Shown: in pieces, positions 34,393 through 44,592 of the stretch
Layout: the number at the start of each line of letters is the position of its first letter
Position numbering within the stretch: the stretch's first letter is position 1
Source of the DNA: Phoronis australis
Taxonomy: Eukaryota > Phoronida > Phoronidae
Assembly (NCBI GenBank): GCA_002633005.1
Contig: NMRA01000145.1
Span: 464,010-528,009 of the forward strand
Reading direction: 5' to 3'
DNA: 64,000 bases
The notes under the pieces: model-generated
What the model saw: the letters and a program-made list of their open reading frames with translations, nothing else
Database searches by the model: none
What the model was told of the DNA's origin: nothing
Made by a program: the position numbers and the translations under genes

Positions 34393-36000
34393 TATGAAAC
34401 TGTAATAAAAAAATGAAATTTAATGCAACACATGTATGGGACATTCGATGGTCTGAAACAATAAATCTTCTGTATTCCACTAAAAACGCGAATGTGCAAA
34501 AAAGGAACTTAATTCTCTTGGTCAAACTTATTAATCTACACCAATTTATGGTCAACAAAATGTCCGAATAATAAAAGGGCGTTCCAAGATCAAAGACAGT
34601 ATACCCACACCAAGTTTACCAGTTGGGTACCAGTTACCAGAAAATACAACCCTTAAATATGAATTGTAACTGGAAATACCTTTATCTTTTTTGCCAAATT
34701 ATACTAAAAGACATGGTCACATAACCCAATTAATGCCAGATTGGCACAAAGTTAAAAATGACGGTATAAAGACTTTCCACATTCATAAACTATATACTTT
34801 TACAGCGCTAATTTGCACAAGTTTCCGATATTATTTGACCATGCTCAGACAAGTTTTTAACTTGTCCTCAGTACTACTCAGCTTATCGACCAAAGTCAAA
34901 GTTTGGCTTTTAAATTTGAGCTATAGCAGTCTTGTATGTTTTACTGGTACAGTAAATCCACCAAAAGAAAGTACTTCCATCCAACCATCCGTGGTGCTAG
35001 CCAACTGGCAACACCCTACAAACATGTCTAATGCGCCTGGTTATGAATACCCATTGTGTGACCTAGTTGAATAAGTGTCCGCTTCTTTCAAGGTCGAGTC
35101 GATTCCCATTCTGGCTGGGGCACACTGACCCTGGAGTCAGGTAACTAGCTCCTCAACTCAGCCGGTTTTAACTATTGATTAATAAAGCATAAAAATGGTT
35201 CTAGGTGATAAGCGCAATGAACCCACCTGCGCACGTCTGATACAACTTGTATCTGATCGCTTTGATGCGTCTGTCAACACTAGTATTGCTTTTCAGAGCT
35301 TGGAGGGTCTTTAAAAAGATAAGATCTTGCAATAAAGTAGAGCAGTATCACAAATGAATTCCAAGCACTTACGTTGCACCAATCAAATAACCGTTGCCAA
35401 AAGTTCGGTTCCCTTTGCAGTAAATCCTCCCGTCAATATTGAATTCGTGTCTTCGCTCTGGCTCCTACAATGGTCGTCACAGTTTAAGCTTCCGCGTAGA
35501 GTTCAAAGATCAAATAAATGATCTATAGATCTTGAAATTCAATAATAACTACAAATTACTTCTAGAATAAACTTAATGATTCCTCACCTTCACTAACAAT
35601 CAAATGATTCCTAACTAAAAAGAAAGCAAACCATACCGATCTTTTGACGATCCATTACTCGACGCGTAAGGTTATTTATGTGTGCATAGTAACGCGTCTG
35701 TGCTGAGGTGTGAAACATCGATAGTATATAACGTAAAGAATTCCGTCTGCCCAGCTCCACTACCGGCCTCAGTTGCACCCATTTCGACACCGACTTTGTC
35801 ACAGGTAGTGCATCTCACCTTTATTTAGATTCGAATTGTTCTTCCTGTTTCCTCGCAGGCTGTTTTTTTCGCGGACGCGGAGAGTTGGCCTACTAGTCTT
35901 GGCCTTGTGTTGACGTCGGACCGTCGGATTAATTTCACTCCCTCTGTATTCCACCTTAAATATTCTTCTTCGATCGGGCTTCGCTGTCGCCGCTAAACGT
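34393..36000. other. Upstream region of TPR-TIR copy 3; no other gene recognised
   Basis: It should contain the leader intron and untranslated first exon of copy 3. A donor-like CTTAC on the + strand (GTAAG on -) occurs at 35368-35372, but I cannot confirm use. A 127-codon + frame at 34691-35074 has no recognisable domain. Confidence 0.35.
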
Positions 36001-36170
36001 GGCAGTGGCGTATTAAGGAGGGGGGCGGGCAAGGGGACCATGCACCCTTTCTCCCAGATTCCATTTGGCATTGACGAGGGTGTGAATATCTGACAGGCAA
36101 AATCCTGGGGTAATGACTCTGCCCTGACCCCTCCCTTAACTCAAAATCCTGGATCCGCTCCTGCGTGGCC
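36001..36170 (+). repeat. Dispersed repeat related to 23500-23630
   Basis: Shares TCTGACAGGCAAAATCCTGG, an ATGACTCTGCCCTG-like word and ACTCAAAATCCTGGATCC with the earlier copy. It is G-rich at its start. Confidence 0.65.
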
Positions 36171-36479
36171 ACTCAGCTTCGCGGCAATTGTCGCCAATGT
36201 TGTCACGTTTCGCCCGTGCTTTGTTTTGTCTTCATTTATTTCGTTCGTGTTTTGTCACGACTGAGAAAATCTTCGCACTCTTTGTTGTCTTTTTATTCCT
36301 GCATGATTTTAAGCGTGGGCACACCCGAATGTTTTCAAACCATTCATTGTGGTACAAAACAAAGCCAAAGTCACAGTTCATGGTGACCTCGTGAGGCAAG
36401 GAAAGGTCAGTCAGCGGCAAAACAGTATCTAAAAACATTGCGTGCAAATAACAAAGAAGTTTTAAAAACCATTACAAAA

Positions 36480-37550
36480 GTTTTTTTTCATAAAATCCGA
36501 TCCAATATTGCATTTGCACACAATGATGTGTGCTATTGGGCCTCGCGGCGTTCCTCATGCTGTGAAGAACTATTTGCACGTCTTGGGTATACAACCCTTA
36601 GTATTTAAATTTATGACGTGTCTTGAGTAAATACTCTGACATACTTCGTGTACAAATGCTACTAAAGAGATTTTGTAAAAAGGCGTTTGCATAAAGCCTC
36701 TTTCTGTCTTTTGCATAAATGTTTCACAATGTCATCGTGCTTGGTATGTGTATTGTGCCTCACATTCTCATAGTCTTCATTGCTGTGTAGAAATGTTTGC
36801 ACGTAATTGGCCAAGCCACCCTGGGCTTGCAGTGTGTAATGTATATACATCTATGCTTGCAAAATCTGTCCTGAGAACTACATTTGACACAACGGTGTGT
36901 GATGTTGTGCCTCACAATCTCAATGAATCTAATTTGTGCTACTTAAGACAGGTTTTGTAAAAAAACATTTGTGCAAGCTCTCTTATTGTGGTACTGATGC
37001 ATAAATGTGTCATAATGAATGCCATCGCGCTTAGTATGTCAATTTATGGTTACTAACGGTTTTTCATTGAGTGCTTCATTTGCACACAATGGTAAATATA
37101 TATAGGTAAATAAAACAACAAGAATGGATGGATCAACTGAAATTTTCGGATATATTAACATCCTCCGTCAACAGAAACGTGTCAACATCTGTTTCTGTTG
37201 ACGAAGTGTGTTATTATATCCGAAAAATTCAGTTGATCCATTCTTGTTGTTTTATTTACCTATATATATTTTACATTTCGTGAAACAATAGTATCCTTGA
37301 GAGGATCTGGATCGCCTTATTTAGTTTCAGATTTATTTTCTACGTTATTTATACAATGAAATGGCATGTACGTATATTACTGCACCTCACAATTTCATTA
37401 TTTTTATTGCCGAGAATTCTTTACACGTTTTGGCCCTGTCATCCTTTTATGATGTGACTTTTGTAAATACATCTGTGTTCCTTGTGTACAATACAGTATT
37501 TTTAAGCATTTCCTTAGTTTTCATTGTAAAGAATAGCTGAATATAGTACA
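36480..37550. repeat. Diffuse degenerate repeats around a palindrome
   Basis: Words such as CATTTGCACACAATG, GTGCCTCACA(T/A)TCTCA, GATGCATAAATGTGTCA / TTGCATAAATGTTTCA and GCTTGGTATGT / GCTTAGTATGT recur at irregular spacing. This suggests old, decayed tandem copies of a 200-300-bp unit. Unit borders are not clear. Confidence 0.4.
37092..37274. mobile_element. 183-bp near-perfect palindrome (small MITE or hairpin element)
   Basis: The arms begin GTAAATATATATAGGTAAAT and end with its complement (ATTTACCTATATATATTTTAC). They pair through CAACAAGAATGGAT, GATCAACTGAA, CGGATATA and GTCAACAGAAACG, with a ~7-base loop near 37183. No coding capacity. Confidence 0.85.
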
Positions 37551-39474
37551 TGTACATTATATTACGACAGGGTCAAATGGTTTGGAAAGAAAAAATATTT
37601 GTACTACCTAGAGAAAGAATCGCGCATCCGCCCACTCTGCCTAAATCTGACAGAAATTCTGATTGAAGCTTTAAACAAAAAACGGTCTCTTCAAGAAATA
37701 TTCATGCTTCATGTGATGAACACTAAGTGTTCACGTGAAGGTGTAGCTATTTCCCACCGGCATTCCCAGTATAAATAGATTTGTGGTCTGTGTCTGAACT
37801 GGGCCAACAAAGCTGACTCACGCTGAGGTCAGAGTCACATTTTAGTCTCCTGCATAATGTTTGTCTAAGCCTTCTTTACGTGACTCGTAGTCTCGGATTT
37901 GTGCTACGTAAGCCACAAGAGCTGGCTTATCAAGATGCTTCTGTGACCATTTTGGGCATTTTTGTTTTGATGTCGCAAATCATTGTATTTCAGAAAAGTA
38001 ATAAAGTCTCCATGTCCTACACATTTCCATGAAATTTAAATTTTAAAGTTGACTAAATGTGCAAATTATAGATGGAATGAAACATAATTGAAAATTAAAT
38101 TCCATGAGGCGTGGTACTACGACTTCAACTATTAATTCATTTACGTATTGTATCCACGACACGACAACAAAGATTTCCATCACAAAACATTCAGGAGGTT
38201 AGTTAGCAAAAAAGGTGTCGGTACGAGTAAATGCTAACACAAGTTAGTGAGTATTAATTCTGACATTGTCATTTTCTTTCCAGATTCAGCTATTCATAAT
38301 CTACTCCTTTCCAGTGCCTCTTGTAAACGAGTTAGTGACGCAGGCTTTTTGTCTGTCCAGGAGAAGAACATAAAACGATTTATTGACGAACAAATGCCAA
38401 TGACCTCAACATGTTTGTAGAAGAAGTTAATTTATAAACACTCTAAACATCTTCTCTTTTTTCAATTTACATGGTAAAACACAAGGATTCAGCTACTTAT
38501 TACCATTCACTTTGTATCGTTCGACCACAAAATCCTTTTGTTTTTTGATTTTATGATTTCCAATTCCTCCTGTTGGCTATCAGCTTCATTCTCTGAAATC
38601 GAGGCCGGTGAATTTTTTCATATAATTCCCTTAAAACACCCTGCTATTTACCGAGTGGGGTTTAATTACCAAGAAAAGGGTTGGACTGCTACAGCTGAAG
38701 TCGGGGATTCGAATCGGTCACAGACTGATATGAAAAATACATTATTCTTGCCGATTGTACATCGTTTAGCCAAATATCTACAAAACTATACATTTTAACT
38801 CAGTAAACGTGTTTTTTTTCTGAAAGTAGAAAAGATGCAGAATTCGACTTTTGATTTTATACCAAACTTGCATTGATTGGATCACGTGACCATGTGCTTT
38901 AATTGAAATTAGCAAAAACGAAAGTTACTTCCATAACAAATCAACGGTATCAATAGCCTGATCAAATTCAGTTTGACATGAATATACAATGTGTATTCTC
39001 AAAAACGCTGTTCCAGTTTTCTAAATTACCATTTCGTTTTCATTTGATGCTACTTTTCAGTTTTTTCATAAAAATGATAAAAGTTCAAATTTTTGATAGC
39101 CCCTCATGCAAAAGCGGAAAGTTTAAAAAAAATCCTAAAAGCGTTTTGGACAACAGAGCACGAACTATGGTGCCTAAAAGTTTCATGCATAAAGGGCAGT
39201 TTCTTCCCACTGGTATCTTAAACGTATCAATTATGAAGTAGGGGGATTAACTCTGACATATTGATCATGTTCCAATTGTTTTTAAAGCCCGGGGTGTACA
39301 AAATTTTGTTTAAAAACACGAACAGAAAAATAATATTATCAACCAATACGGCGTGCGCAAACAGTTTGCTTCAGGATTCAATAGACGAGACTCATTTCAT
39401 GCCTCATCTGCACAAAGAAAACTTGGAATGGCACCCAAAATTATAACGAACAAGGTACGGTCAAGTCGAGGAGG
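37551..39474. other. Intergenic, no gene recognised
   Basis: No supported gene. The word AATTATGAAGTAGGGGGATT at 39230-39249 has a near copy at 22768-22787, a small dispersed repeat. Confidence 0.35.
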
Positions 39475-41090
39475 TATCGGAAAAAGGGAACGTCAAATGG
39501 ATCCCAGGAATTTTGAGCCGGAGGAACGTGGGGACGGGAGGACACAAAGTCAGAAGAACAGCAAATATTGAAAACATGACTGTAGCTTATCTGGGAACAT
39601 TGGAGCATTCATTTTGGGTGAACTGTGAGGGAGGAAAATGTTGGTACCGGAAAAACACTAATAGAGACGAAACGGAAGATGGTTCACTGAGACTTCTTGG
39701 GATCATGGTTACCTGACAGAAACCAGCGTTCCATAGACGCAAGACATTTGCGAAGAGAATTTTCACTGAAACAGCTAATCCTAGCGAAACCACGCAAGAC
39801 TACACAAATTCATGCAAGTGAAGGCGAGTGTTTACTGAGAAAGCTCGGGAACTTCAGTGTTCGTATGCATCACCATCTCGGATCAGTCTAGGAGACTGGG
39901 TAGCCAAGTACATTATTCCCGTTTCATAAGCCAAGATTTCTCGCAGCAAGTTTCTGGCGAGTGTTTTGCTCTACAGTACGCAGCCCAGTTTAGGCGAAGA
40001 ACTCCGCGTACAAACGGACAGCTAGAAGATAACCTTCAGGTTTTGCCCAGAGGCAAATTTTGCACGCGGGCGACTCAATTTTCTCAGATTTTTACCATTT
40101 GTTCGAATAAAACGAGGGATGTCCTCACATAGATCGAGAGATGTTCGAATGTGTTTGACGGGGTTTGCGGTTGGGAAATTAAAATACCAACCCGAGTCAG
40201 TATGCAGGATGAGAGTAACGAGAGTCAAGCGAATTAAGACGCGCACTTGTTAGGAGCTTCTGTAAAAATCACTTCCTCGTAGATTTTCCATCAAACTGAG
40301 CGACACGTTCCGAAAGTGCCACATACATTTATTGAAGTATCCCTGGCTAACATTGTCAGCGACAACAACCCGACTGGCGCCGTATACAAACAAAGGAGCA
40401 TCCGAGTCATAATCAACACAAGAGGTCACTGTGAAAATTCTTGACTCATATGAGCTTATCAATAGACAAGAGAAACGGGCAGCAACAAAACCAGCAACCT
40501 ACATTACGAGTATCATTTTCACTGCATGTTTATAGCTCTATTCCGTGTTGTTCAGGTCTAACGAATACCCGCTGAGCTCATTGACCGAAGTTGTTGAAAA
40601 TAGACCAAGGTAAGTGGAATGCATCGAACAAGATTTCTGTTGTTGCGACCACGCAGTGACATTTTGATCTAAAGAACAGCGATCACTGATTAAACCATCT
40701 ATTTTGTACTTCCGTTTTTTTGGCTACGTGGTCGTTTATCGTAGGATAAAGTCTCATAAGATACACACCGAATTGTCAACAATTTCCGTAACGTACAAGC
40801 AATTTATTACGCTCATCTATGAATCAATTTCTTGGAAATCCAGGGGTTTAAACATATCTTATATAGTGGCAAGTATATTAGCTGCCACCACTAGGCATCG
40901 AATTTCAGAGCAAATGGTAATAACCGGGGTCGTGTCCGCTCTTAAGCGGCTTTCTTATCATGTGACCACGTATTGTTATTAAAGACTCTATGAAAGAACA
41001 AACTGAAATGCCAGACATTTGCACTAGCAAATAAGTTGAAGTGGCAAAACTAAACCAGGGGGTGATTCGCCGTAAAATGAAACAATTGTT
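39475..41090 (+). repeat. Segmental duplication block A (partner 55585-58395)
   Basis: Collinear similar words are shared with block B: CGTGGGGACGG, CATTCATTTTGGGTGAACTG, ATAGACGCAAGAC with TTGCGAAGAGAATTTT, AAAGCTCGGGAA, GTTAGGAGCTTCTGTAAAAA, TCAATTTCTTGGAAATCCAG and ACAAACTGAAATGCCAGA. It lies upstream of truncated TPR-TIR copy 5, as block B lies upstream of intact copy 4. Neither block shows a complete gene, though short stretches align in the same reading frame in both. Confidence 0.8.
40530..40609 (+). promoter_or_regulatory. Candidate untranslated first exon with conserved donor, block A
   Basis: The segment ends GACCAAG|GTAAGTGGAATGC. The same junction in block B (GACTAAG|GTAAGTGGAATGC at 57594/57595) precedes intact copy 4. 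A donor kept in both blocks, ahead of coding exons that each begin just after an acceptor, fits a leader exon. No promoter element was identified. Confidence 0.35.
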
Positions 41091-41478
41091 ACGTTTTACG
41101 TGATTGTTAAATTTTACGTTGGTAAGCCTCTCCTAAAATGTAAGAAGTTGTTACATTTTACGTAATTATTACATTTTACGTCGAATGCACATGCGAGAAA
41201 TGTACCATTGTTACATTTTAAAAAACCAACGTCATATCACAAAGAAAATGACTAAAATCACGAACAAGTGGTATCTGACACGGCCGGGGTTACTCGTGTA
41301 TTTTTGGACGAGTGGTGCCACCCGAAAAGGAACATTTTAAATAAATTTTTTTAGAAAACAGCACCATTTCGGAGAGTATTTTTGGTGTGTAAAAACACCC
41401 TTTTGGGCGGAACTTTTCGTATGCCTCTTCTATCGGAATACCCTCCGGACGGCTGACACGTCATAAATTTGGCTAACC

Positions 41479-41527
41479 ATTATTATTATTATTACTATTA
41501 CTATTACTATTTCTATTATTACTGTTA
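41479..41527. repeat. (TTA/CTA)n microsatellite
   Basis: Trinucleotide run of TAT, TAC and TTA variants just before the LINE fragment. Confidence 0.85.
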
Positions 41528-41532
41528 TACCG

Positions 41533-42590
41533 TGCGAGAAAGCTGCTGGTCTCGACGGGATACCTATTGAGCTTTACAAAACAGTATGCTTCTCCATAAG
41601 GAAGACTTATTGTTGCGTCTGTTCGCTCATGTGTTTAACTCTGGTTTCTACCACAGCCAGTGGTGTAAGGGTGTCACCATTGTTTAAGAATGATCCAAAT
41701 AACTATCGTGGTATCACTCTACTTGACGTGGCAGGCAAAATACTTTCTAAGATACTCTGTAATCGCTTGAAGAAAATGAAACCCTATCGGAATGCCAAGC
41801 AGGGCTCCGAAAATGTTGTTCTACCGTAGACAACATGTTCATTTTGCATACCCTAATTATTAAGTACTTGTTGTTCACCAGAGGCCGTAACTATTGTCTA
41901 TTCATTGATTTTAAAAAGGTATTTGACTGGACATGATGTGGTTTAAAATATAAATTGATCAGCCACAATTTATCTGGTAAAATATATAAAATATTGTGTG
42001 AAATGCATCGTGACGTGACGCCGTGTGTCCAGATAAACCAAAATGGTGAAATCACTGACTATTTTGATTGTTTGTGGGAAATGCATCGTAACGTGACGCC
42101 GTGTGTCCAGATAAACCAAAATGGTGAAATCACTGACTATTTTGATTAATTTTGGGAAATGCATCGTAACGTGACGCCGTGTATCCAGATAAACCAAAAT
42201 GGTGAAATCACTGACTATTTTGATTGTTTGTGGGAAATGCATCGTAACGTGACGCCGTGTGTCCAGATAAACCAAAATGGTGAAATCACTGACTATTTTG
42301 ATTGTTTTTGGGAAATGAGACAAGGCTGTCAGATTTCACCCTATATATTCTCGATAAATTTGAATGGTCTTCAACGCCACCAATAATGATGCCGATGTGT
42401 CATTATAAGTATGTTGACGTTATACTGCTTGCTATTTGCAGATGATTTGGCTGTATTCTCTAAGACACCCATTGAATTGTAACGGCTGTTTAAGAAAATT
42501 AAAGTGTGTTGTAAACATGGAAACTAGTTATTAACATGCAAAAAACTACAATTGTGGTGCTAGAAAAGGGGGATACTTACGTAATTTTGA
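41533..42590 (+). mobile_element. Reverse transcriptase fragment of a LINE, with in-frame tandem expansion
   Basis: RT motifs appear in order in broken frames: EKAAGLDGIPIELY (41536), NNYRGITLLDVAGKILSKIL with NRL (about 41697-41770), LFIDFKKVFD (motif A, about 41896), RQGCQISPYIFSINLNGL (motif B, about 42318), LFADDLAVFSK (motif C with catalytic DD, about 42431) and INMQKTTIVVLEKG (about 42531). Stops and frame changes between motifs show the copy is dead. Between motifs A and B a 26-codon segment is repeated four times. The fragment lies upstream of pseudogene copy 5, perhaps inside its former leader intron. Confidence 0.85.
42000..42311 (+). repeat. Four tandem 78-bp units inside the RT fragment
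   Basis: Units start at 42000, 42078, 42156 and 42234; a fifth partial start at 42312 runs into motif B. Each encodes EMHR(D/N)VTPC(V/I)QINQNG followed by EITDYFD. 78 is a multiple of three, so the frame is kept. The second unit ends in TTAATTTT where the others have TTGTTT, which creates a stop. Confidence 0.95.
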
Positions 42591-42757
42591 AAACATGGTT
42601 AAGGCTAGTAAGAAATATCATGGTACTTATTTTACAAGCTTTTTTCAAGAATGGTCTGATACTACCTACCACCTTACAGCCTGCGGAGTACCGAGATCAG
42701 GCAGGGCGCGGGGAAATAAAAGCGTGGGCTAATTTTTAAAAGAGCGGATCCACTGAT

Positions 42758-43510
42758 TAGCGTTGCCTGTATTACAGGTTCACGATGGTTAAAAGAGAAG
42801 CCTCCAAGATGCATCGTAAAGATGGAATTGATAACCTGTTCACCCATCGGTTCCTGCAGAACACGAAAGACTCGTCCAAGCAACCCGAGAACCGAGAACG
42901 CTTTTCAAGAGAAAGTCGAAGACGTCCCATTGTGATTATGCTGGGATATTTAAAATTTAAAGTTAAGAAATGCCCAAATGCTATCGGATGGTTTAAAAAG
43001 GTCCTTAAAGAAGATTCATACAATTTAAAGGCCTTGCACAGTCTGGTACTCGTTCACGACCTATTGAAATTGCCAAAGCGGCTGGAGAGTATGAGGAAAG
43101 AATTTACGATGTTCTAGCGATGATTCTATGATGGACATTTCCATGGCGTGCGCCAAGTATGAACTTGCAGTCATTTAGACGACAGATGGTACTCATTTTC
43201 AGCCTGGTGGAGTTTCAGTAACCAAAAATCTTTTCTGTCAGGCTCTGTAAGGTAAAGAAATTCTCCACGTTGACCAGAAAGAAAGACAACTTGCTTACGC
43301 ATTTTTTGCTTTAAATTTAGACCAAGTTGACTGAACATTTCGTAGAAGCGGTGGGAAATTTCTATGGGATAATAACCATCAGTGAAGAAAAACACCTGGA
43401 CGGAAGAACGCGCTGCGAGATAAAGTGACGTTAACTGCAAAGGCGTGGTGTTTTGGGGAAGTCTTTGGTTTAAACACAAATGATTTGAAGAGTACAGGAA
43501 TTAAGAATGA
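42758..43510 (+). pseudogene. TPR-TIR copy 5, truncated pseudogene related to copy 4
   Basis: Homology to copy 4 starts before the coding exon, at CCACTGATTAGC(G/A)TTGCC followed by TGTATTACAG and GTTCA. The intron end was therefore copied and this is DNA duplication, not retroposition. The first of the two start ATGs is ACG; the second gives an open frame at 42785-43117 (KDGIDNLFTHRFLQNTKDSS, ENRERFSRES, IVIMLGYLKFKVKK). A frameshift near 43100 ends it. Beyond that, similarity continues in broken frames through ATTTCCATGGCGTGCGCCAA and CAGCCTGGTGGAGTTT to about 43510 with several stops. The second half of the TPR region and the whole TIR-like domain are missing. Confidence 0.88.
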
Positions 43511-44508
43511 TTCCATAAAAATTCTATATGAAAATGACAATACTCAAAAATTCACACAGTGCTAACAGTTTGTGCATGTGTTGAGATGCTGGCCAAAGTA
43601 CACTGCTGCAATCAATGACCTTTGGTTACCAAGTTATGACCTGTTTGTCTATAAAGGTATATTTGCATTTTATAATGTGAGTAAAATTTCATTTTTTGAA
43701 TGGAAAAAATCAGACCTGAAAAACTGGTTGCAAAGTTTGGCATTGTAGGTCATAAGGACTCGTGTAAGGTTACTAAGAAAATGATATTTGCAACTAGCAG
43801 ATACAATTAAATTTCCAGCAAGGGAGGAAACAACGAGACCAGATTTCAGGCCTTTCACAAGTGGCAAGATGTTGATTAACCTGCCTGCTATATCGAAAAC
43901 TATTTAAAGTTCAAATTCTCTGAGTAGATACTTCTGAGATTGAACTTTATGACCTGTTTTGTTTTCTTTTTTTAAACTGGTCTCAAAAACATTTAGTGCT
44001 AAACGTAGTCCTCGAATTTGGGCATTTTTGTGATTTGGCTTTACTCACTGACTGACGACAGGATTGAGGCTAGTTTTTGGAGTTCATAGAATTTACCTAA
44101 AATTGTATGCTCTAATGTTATCCATGCTAACTTGACGTTGTGCATTGCGAGTTGAGATTTTATAACGGATGATGTATTCTAATTGTTGTTCATGCTCATG
44201 CTATCTTCTTGTTGTGCATTGCCTGTAAAAAATTCATAATAGGCAATGTGTTTTAGTTAAGTGTAGCGTCCTTATATCCACGTGTCCATGCTCGCGATGG
44301 CTTGATCCTGTGCTTTGCCATGCAGTACAGATTTTATCACAGACGATTAGTTATATGTTCATGTTCATGATATCTTGGTGCTATTGTTATAAAGATTTTA
44401 TTCTAGTCAATTTACCCCCAGCATCGTCCAAAATAATAACAGGTTGCATTTGACAAAAAAGTTTTTGCTGTTGAGTGTTTACAGTTGAGCAGTAGAACTT
44501 CTAGTCAG
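43511..44508. other. Spacer with diffuse short repeats
   Basis: Words such as GTTGTGCATTGC and GTTCATGCTCATG(C/A) recur between 44100 and 44400, suggesting a decayed ~90-bp repeat. No gene is seen. Confidence 0.35.
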
Positions 44509-44556
44509 CTACTTTCACGCATTCGCCATGTTTACAAATACCCATCGAAAACGAGG
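44509..44556 (+). promoter_or_regulatory. Left inverted motif pair of the transposon
   Basis: CTACTTTCACGC, a 24-base spacer and TCGAAAACGAGG, placed 36 bases before the transposase ATG. The mirrored copy precedes the nuclease ATG. The position suits a transposase-binding subterminal repeat doubling as a core promoter (inference). Confidence 0.55.
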
Positions 44557-44592
44557 CGAGCAGATGTGACCTAGTTCCGCCTTTTAACAAGC

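Noticed and set aside
34691-35074. 127-codon plus-strand frame
   Set aside because: No recognisable domain, splice context or paralogue; probably chance.
41070-41220. Repeated GTTACATTTTACG words suggesting telomere-like or origin sequence
   Set aside because: Spacing is irregular and orientation mixed; more like a decayed transposon end or simple drift.
41970-42323. 117-codon minus-strand frame made of a repeated ~26-residue unit
   Set aside because: It is the antisense of the 78-bp tandem expansion in the reverse transcriptase; the sense strand carries the RT motifs.
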